Of a stretch of 10,743 nt of DNA, positions 6,593-10,743 are shown in pieces. Within the stretch, counting starts at the first letter, position 1. Each line of letters begins with the position of its first letter. The DNA comes from an uncultured Alphaproteobacteria bacterium. GTDB lineage: Bacteria; Pseudomonadota; Alphaproteobacteria; Sphingomonadales; Sphingomonadaceae. A program made the position numbers and the translations under genes. Below the pieces are notes generated by a model that saw only the letters and a list, made by a program, of their open reading frames with translations, had not been told where the DNA came from and searched no databases. The stretch lies in the NCBI GenBank assembly GCA_903939555.1, contig CAJAHV010000167.1:1-10743 (forward strand). The letters run 5' to 3'.

Positions 6593-7783
6593 CTATGCCG
6601 CCTGCTCGATGAAAAGCTGCTTGGCCGGGCCGATGCGTGCCGCGATCTTCCACAGCGCCGCGGCATCGATATCATAGGCCGCCAGCGCATTGCCGCCGAG
6701 CATCTTCTGGATATCGGCATCCGGCAGGCCGCCAAGGCTGAGGTTCATCTTGTGCTGCGTGGCAGGCCAGGTGCCTTCGGGGTGCGGGTAATCGGTGCCC
6801 CACAGAATGCGATCGATACCGATCTTGTAATAGGCTTCGGTCGAATCCTCGTCGGGCAGCGCCGAACAGCCAACATAAATGTTGCGCTGGAAATACTCGC
6901 TGGGCTTCATCGACATATTGGCGTTGTAATCGCCCAGTTTGCCCGACGTATGCTTCACCGACGCCCTGATATCCATCAGTTCGATCATCCACGGAAACCA
7001 GAATTCGCCCCCGGCCTCGGTGAACATCACCTTCAGATCAGGGTAAGCCTCGAACACGCCGCCGAACATCATCGACCACATCGGCCGGCTCATGAAAAAG
7101 GCATATTCGCACAAATAGGTGCCGATCCAGCCCGGCTGGGTCATGTCATAATCGGGCGATCCGCCGCTGTGAAAATGCAGCGGCATCTTGTATTCTTGGA
7201 GCAATGCCCACACCGGATAATATTGGCTGTGGTTGTACATCTTGTAGCCGTCGGTGATGGCCGGGAAGAAAACGCCCTTCAGGTTGTTTTTCTTGGCCCA
7301 GTGAATTTCCTTCAGCGTTGCCTCGATATCGAAAAGCGCCGGGATGACCGCCAGCCCGAGACGCCGGTGCGGATCATCGGCACAGAATTCGGCCAGCCAG
7401 CGATTGTGCGCCCGTGCGCCCGCCCATTGCAGTTCCGGCGTCGACGCATTCGGCTTCAGGCCGATGTCGGCCCCGAATGGCGGCGCGTTGCGCTCGGTGA
7501 TACCATCGGGAAACAGCACTTCGGCCGCAACGCCATCGGCATCGAGCACGCGGTTGCGGATCGTCCCATCCCAGGCGCCCTCCAGCCCGTCGCCGACCCG
7601 CGCCCGCCATTTGGTGTTGAAATCGTCGATCAGGAACAGTTTCTCGCGTTCCTCGCGATCCCTGACGCCCGCAGCGAATTGTTCGTCGAAAGCCGCGTGA
7701 TACTTGGCTTCCAGATAACCGCGATAACGTTCCGGCGGCAGTCCGACATGACCATCGGACGAAATGACGAGATATCTATCCAT
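6593..7783 (-). CDS. Amidohydrolase_2 family metal-dependent hydrolase or decarboxylase
   Basis: This 396-residue TIM-barrel enzyme is of the amidohydrolase_2 type, a family that includes ACMSD-like decarboxylases and C-C or C-N hydrolases. Candidate metal ligands are Asp10 and His12 in SSDGHVG (a DxH form of the usual HxH), His203 and His205 in PLHFHSGG, and Asp331 in WGTDYPHPEGTWP, with Glu256 in FTEAGGE near the site. The C-terminal NALAAYDID motif is typical of the group, and the length suits the longer subfamily. ATG 7783 is chosen because TTGGAG (complement of 7791-7796) lies 7 nt upstream and the family homology begins there. A 26-residue extension to 7861 looks non-coding. It follows the MFS/TonB pair and precedes the LysR gene on the same strand. 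It could cleave a ring-opened or decarboxylatable intermediate of the pathway; the reaction is not determined. Confidence 0.88.
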   Translation of the reverse strand: MDRYLVISSDGHVGLPPERYRGYLEAKYHAAFDEQFAAGVRDREEREKLFLIDDFNTKWRARVGDGLEGAWDGTIRNRVLDADGVAAEVLFPDGITERNAPPFGADIGLKPNASTPELQWAGARAHNRWLAEFCADDPHRRLGLAVIPALFDIEATLKEIHWAKKNNLKGVFFPAITDGYKMYNHSQYYPVWALLQEYKMPLHFHSGGSPDYDMTQPGWIGTYLCEYAFFMSRPMWSMMFGGVFEAYPDLKVMFTEAGGEFWFPWMIELMDIRASVKHTSGKLGDYNANMSMKPSEYFQRNIYVGCSALPDEDSTEAYYKIGIDRILWGTDYPHPEGTWPATQHKMNLSLGGLPDADIQKMLGGNALAAYDIDAAALWKIAARIGPAKQLFIEQAA

Positions 7784-7900
7784 TGGTCTACTCCAACCTG
7801 CCGACCAGCCTGACCGCTGGCACCAAAGGCGCTTTTTGGTCCCGATGCGATGCTGCAACAAGGCATGGAGGACGAACGTTCAGTCCGCGTGCAGAAACAA
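7784..7900 (-). other. Intergenic gap with a small palindrome
   Basis: This 117-nt gap lies between the MFS stop and the amidohydrolase start. It holds the TTGGAG ribosome site at 7791-7796, a perfect 8-bp palindrome GAACGTTC at 7874-7881, and a weak 6-bp dyad (ACCAAA...TTTGGT, near 7822-7840) without a proper U-tract. A promoter or operator for the amidohydrolase could lie here, but no convincing -35/-10 pair is visible. Confidence 0.25.
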
Positions 7901-9115
7901 TCACCGCCTGCGCCACCCGGCCAGCACCACCCAGGCGGCGCCCGCCGCAGCCAGCACGAACGGGGCGGTCCACCAGCGCTGGTACAACAGGATGGCGATG
8001 ACCGGCGGCACGGCGATCGATGCCCCGGCGATCGCCGACACCGCCCCGGCGACCGCCCCCTGGCGTTCCGGCCCGACGGCAAGCGAGGCAGCCGCAGAAA
8101 ACCCCGGTCGCGCCAGGCCATAACCGAAGGATGCAATCGCGAAACCGGCCACCAGCGTCGGGAGGCCGGCCGGCAGCCCCGCCACGATGTTTCCGGCAAG
8201 CACGATCGCCGCGCCGCCGTGCAGCATCGCTCGCGGCGATGGTCGGGCCAGCGCAACCAGACCGAGCTGCGCCGCCAGTCCGCTTGCCGCACCCAGTGAC
8301 ATGGTCACGCCGATCCACCATTGCGCCGTCGCCAGCCCGTGCCCGCCATGATCGATGATCGCAAAGCCCAGCGTGTAGATGTTGATCGCCTGCGCCGAGG
8401 CAATGACCATACCCTGCACCAACAGCGGCCGGACCACCGGGTCGCGCCACAGCGAGGTGCCGGCCGCCACCGCTGCCGTGGCGAGCGGCCGGTCGCGCGG
8501 CAGCAGCGCCAACACGCCGCCGATCAGCACCAGGCCCGCCAGCGCGAATATCAGCGGCGGGCCAGCGAGCCCGAGCGGCGCGATGATGAAGAAGGGCGCG
8601 ATGGCCGGCCCGGCGATGGTGCCAAGGCTGAGCGCGCCGGCCATGGCCGACATCGCCTGCACGCGCGCCGCCCCGCCGCTGCGGTCCGCGACAAGCGCCT
8701 GGGCTGCGGTCGCGGCGGCAGAGCCGAACAGGCCATAGCTCGACCGCACCAGCATGAAGACCGCAAAGATCGCCAGTGGCGGGGCCAGCGCGTGCAGGCC
8801 GGCCAGCACGACGAGCCCGCATCCGCCCATCGAAATGCAGAACCCGCCAAGGCCGAGCAGCAGCATCGGCTTGCGCCCCTGCCGATCCGAACGTCGCGCC
8901 CACAGCGGCGAGGTGAGCGCCCAGGCCAGCGCCGACAGCGAGAAGGTCATGGCAATCAGCGCGTCCGGGATGGCCAGCGCACGGCCGATCGCCGGCATCA
9001 CCGAAACCAGCCCCAGGTTGCCGACCGCAGTCATGAAGGTGACCGCAAACAGCAGGGCGAGCAGCGGCCGTGGCAGCCGCTGCTCGTCCTCGTGCAGCGG
9101 CGATGCCCCGGCCAT
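7901..9115 (-). CDS. MFS transporter, DHA1 (drug:H+ antiporter-like) type
   Basis: This inner-membrane carrier of 404 residues has about 12 hydrophobic helices, starting near residue 16. Motif A between helices 2 and 3 is clear as SPLWARRSDRQGRKPM (about 69-84), the GxxxDRxGRKP signature. The SMAGALSLGTIAGPAIAPFF segment in helix 5 is the motif C-like, proline/glycine-rich stretch typical of 12-helix antiporters. ATG 9115 is chosen because it lies 2 nt after the TonB receptor stop (TGATCATGG) and the hydrophobic part begins soon after. The frame stays open 110 codons further upstream, but that stretch is Arg/His-rich and overlaps the receptor gene. It differs from the spinster-like carrier at 1368-2753, so the cluster has two unrelated MFS proteins. 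It probably moves the substrate brought in by the receptor, or exports a toxic intermediate. Confidence 0.9.
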   Translation of the reverse strand: MAGASPLHEDEQRLPRPLLALLFAVTFMTAVGNLGLVSVMPAIGRALAIPDALIAMTFSLSALAWALTSPLWARRSDRQGRKPMLLLGLGGFCISMGGCGLVVLAGLHALAPPLAIFAVFMLVRSSYGLFGSAAATAAQALVADRSGGAARVQAMSAMAGALSLGTIAGPAIAPFFIIAPLGLAGPPLIFALAGLVLIGGVLALLPRDRPLATAAVAAGTSLWRDPVVRPLLVQGMVIASAQAINIYTLGFAIIDHGGHGLATAQWWIGVTMSLGAASGLAAQLGLVALARPSPRAMLHGGAAIVLAGNIVAGLPAGLPTLVAGFAIASFGYGLARPGFSAAASLAVGPERQGAVAGAVSAIAGASIAVPPVIAILLYQRWWTAPFVLAAAGAAWVVLAGWRRR

Positions 9116-9117
9116 GA

Positions 9118-10743
9118 TCAGAAGCGGATGCGGCTTTCGACCCCGACGCTGCGCGGATCGGCCCATTGCCGCACGGCGAGGACGCCCAGGTTGATGGCGC
9201 TGTTCCAGAATTTCGTGTCGGTCAGGTTGCGGCCCCAAACCGCGAATTCCAGCGTGGTGCCCTTGCCGACGGCGATATCGAACAGGCCGACGCGGGCATC
9301 GAGCGTGCCATAGGCGGTACGCGCCGCAAGCGTATCGGGCGTGATCAAGCCCCATTGCATCGACCGCCATGACCAGTTGGCGCTCGCTTCGAAGGTCGCG
9401 CCACCGACCGGCACGCGCCAGACGCCACCGATCAGGTAATTCCATTTCGGCGCCAGCGGGATCTTGTAGGTCGCGGTCACATTCTCACCCGACGGCAGCA
9501 CGAAATCGGTGTAGCGCGCATCAAGATAACCGCCGCCAAAGTTGAGCGTCAGCCCTTCGAATGGCCGCAGACTGCCTTCGACCTCGATCCCGGTGAACTT
9601 GGCTTCGCCCGCGTTGATGATGTTGGTCGTCACCAGTTCGGGGACAAAGACGCCAGCCTGAAAATCCTTGTAGATCGAATGATAGAGCGCAACGTTGAGG
9701 CTGAGCCGGCGATCGGCTGTCGTGAGTTTCGAACCGACTTCATAGGATAGAAGTTTTTCCGGATCATAGGGCTTGTTGAAGGCAGCATTGGTCGATGCCG
9801 TGTCGTTGATGCCGCCCGATTTGAAGCCGGTGGCAATGCGCCCGTACACTGTCCAGTCCGGCTGCAACCGGTAGACAAGATTGATTTCGGGGTTGAACTT
9901 CGACCATTCGTCGCTGCGTTCCAGCGGGATGAGATCCGAAGGTCCGATACCATTGGCGCCGGGCCGGGCGCCAGCGGCAGGCTGCCCGCTGCGGGTCACC
10001 GGGGTGCCGTTCGCCGTGCGCTCGAACACCCCGGAATTCGCCGCCGCCGAGTTGACGCGGAAATTGGTGTTGCCAAGGAACAATTCGCGGGCGCGCTTGC
10101 GATCCGATGTGTAGCGCAGGCCGACGGACACATCGAGCCGGCGATCGGCGAAACCCGGCTTCCAGGTCACCTGGCCATAGCCGGCGAGCGACTTGTTGCC
10201 GCCGCCACGCTCGCTCAGATCGAAACTATTGCCGCCGAGCTGGAAATTCCAGCGCGGATTGAAAACCGAATAGTCGTCGTTGAAATAAAAGGCCCCGATC
10301 GTGTAGTTTACGCTTTCTCCCGTGCCGATGATCTGAAGTTCTTGGCTGAAGACATCATAGTCGTTGTTGAGAATGAAGCGGACAAGATCGACCGTGGTGC
10401 CATCGAAATCCGATTGGCTGCGCGATTGCATGGTGCGCCGCGAGGTGATCGACCGCAGGGCAACATCGCCAAGTCCGGTCGACCCGAGATCGAGGTTGAG
10501 CGTCAGCGAATGACCCGTGGTCCGGAAATCGGATTGCAGCGCGCTTTGGGCTGCGACGTCATCGCGGCCGGGCCGGTCAGTGAAAACCTCGCCGGCGATC
10601 AGCGGCCGCAGCGAGGCCGGGAAGGTCGACGCGATCGAATTGATCGCCAGCATCGTCGGCCGCCCCTTGGCGTCGCTGATGTCATAGGTATAGCGCGCCG
10701 AAAAATTGCTGCTCGGCTCCCACAGCACATCGGCGCGGCCGGC
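9118..10743 (-). CDS. TonB-dependent outer-membrane receptor, C-terminal part (5' end outside window)
   Basis: This is the last 541 residues of an outer-membrane TonB-dependent receptor. The sequence is a run of amphipathic beta strands with short turns, and it contains the family phrase 'GLRYTSDRKRAREL', YGRIATGFKSGGIN, the 'YDPEKLLSYEVGSK' block and 'NVALYHSIYKDFQ'. It ends with GRNLTDTKFWN and PRSVGVESRIRF, including the terminal Phe needed for barrel assembly. The plug domain, TonB box and signal peptide lie beyond the right edge; the frame is open to the last base, so the GTG at 10728 is not the true start. Such receptors in sphingomonads import bulky or poorly permeable compounds, not only iron chelates. 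Its position 2 nt before an MFS gene within a catabolic cluster suggests it imports the growth substrate. Confidence 0.93.
   Translation of the reverse strand, partial: AGRADVLWEPSSNFSARYTYDISDAKGRPTMLAINSIASTFPASLRPLIAGEVFTDRPGRDDVAAQSALQSDFRTTGHSLTLNLDLGSTGLGDVALRSITSRRTMQSRSQSDFDGTTVDLVRFILNNDYDVFSQELQIIGTGESVNYTIGAFYFNDDYSVFNPRWNFQLGGNSFDLSERGGGNKSLAGYGQVTWKPGFADRRLDVSVGLRYTSDRKRARELFLGNTNFRVNSAAANSGVFERTANGTPVTRSGQPAAGARPGANGIGPSDLIPLERSDEWSKFNPEINLVYRLQPDWTVYGRIATGFKSGGINDTASTNAAFNKPYDPEKLLSYEVGSKLTTADRRLSLNVALYHSIYKDFQAGVFVPELVTTNIINAGEAKFTGIEVEGSLRPFEGLTLNFGGGYLDARYTDFVLPSGENVTATYKIPLAPKWNYLIGGVWRVPVGGATFEASANWSWRSMQWGLITPDTLAARTAYGTLDARVGLFDIAVGKGTTLEFAVWGRNLTDTKFWNSAINLGVLAVRQWADPRSVGVESRIRF

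Noticed and set aside
5517..6677. Plus-strand open frame of 386 codons opposite the LysR gene
   Set aside because: No domain pattern; the minus-strand LysR protein is complete and well supported.
6518..7813. Plus-strand open frame of 431 codons opposite the amidohydrolase
   Set aside because: Composition is Arg/His/Ile-rich without a known motif, while the minus-strand frame has a full metal site and ribosome binding site.
7822..7840. ACCAAA/TTTGGT dyad as a terminator
   Set aside because: Six-pair A/T-rich stem without a following U-run; too weak to call.
7784..7861. 26-residue N-terminal extension of the amidohydrolase
   Set aside because: Family homology begins at the ATG at 7783, which has its own ribosome binding site; the extension is basic and unlike the family.
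8321..9313. Plus-strand open frame opposite the DHA1 MFS gene
   Set aside because: Extremely Arg/Gln-rich, no domain, crosses the MFS/TonB junction.
9116..9445. 110-residue N-terminal extension of the DHA1 MFS frame
   Set aside because: It overlaps the TonB receptor in another frame, is Arg/His-rich and not membrane-like; the ATG at 9115 just after the receptor stop is a better start.
10726..10728. GTG as start of the TonB receptor
   Set aside because: The frame is open to the window edge and the plug domain is missing, so this is an internal valine codon.

Overview
This window is high-GC DNA that looks alphaproteobacterial, most likely from a sphingomonad (Sphingomonas/Sphingobium/Novosphingobium/Sphingopyxis type). 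That placement is inferred from the base composition, a large TonB-dependent receptor beside catabolic genes, a spinster-type MFS carrier beside a Rieske oxygenase, and an IS3-type relic. No marker gene fixes the genus. Every recognisable gene lies on the minus strand, so transcription runs from the right edge to the left.

Right part (10743 to 6593), in order of transcription: the C-terminal barrel of a TonB-dependent outer-membrane receptor, cut by the window edge; a DHA1-type MFS transporter starting 2 nt after its stop; and, after a 117-nt gap, a metal-dependent amidohydrolase_2-family enzyme. A LysR-type regulator (6527-5595) follows in the same direction.

Central and left part (5481 to 358): five compact genes that look like one operon. 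They are a KshA/DAF-36-like Rieske oxygenase, an acetoacetate-decarboxylase-fold enzyme, a classical SDR dehydrogenase, a spinster-like MFS transporter and a zinc-free MDR oxidoreductase of the prostaglandin reductase/CurA type. The last four genes overlap at stop/start junctions, so translation is probably coupled.

Left edge (1-357): a decayed IS3-family end carrying only the first third of orfA, then what appears to be the first 16 codons of an acyl-CoA dehydrogenase running off the window.

Taken together this reads as a catabolic island: outer-membrane uptake, inner-membrane transport, oxygenation by a Rieske enzyme, alcohol/ketone and enone redox steps, one or two C-C or C-N bond-cleaving steps, and possibly CoA-linked oxidation. 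The substrate cannot be read from the sequence. The Rieske branch hints at a polycyclic, steroid- or terpenoid-like compound, but this is inference. No rRNA, tRNA, CRISPR array, prophage or defence gene was seen. The cluster is made of known families in a combination I cannot match to a named pathway.
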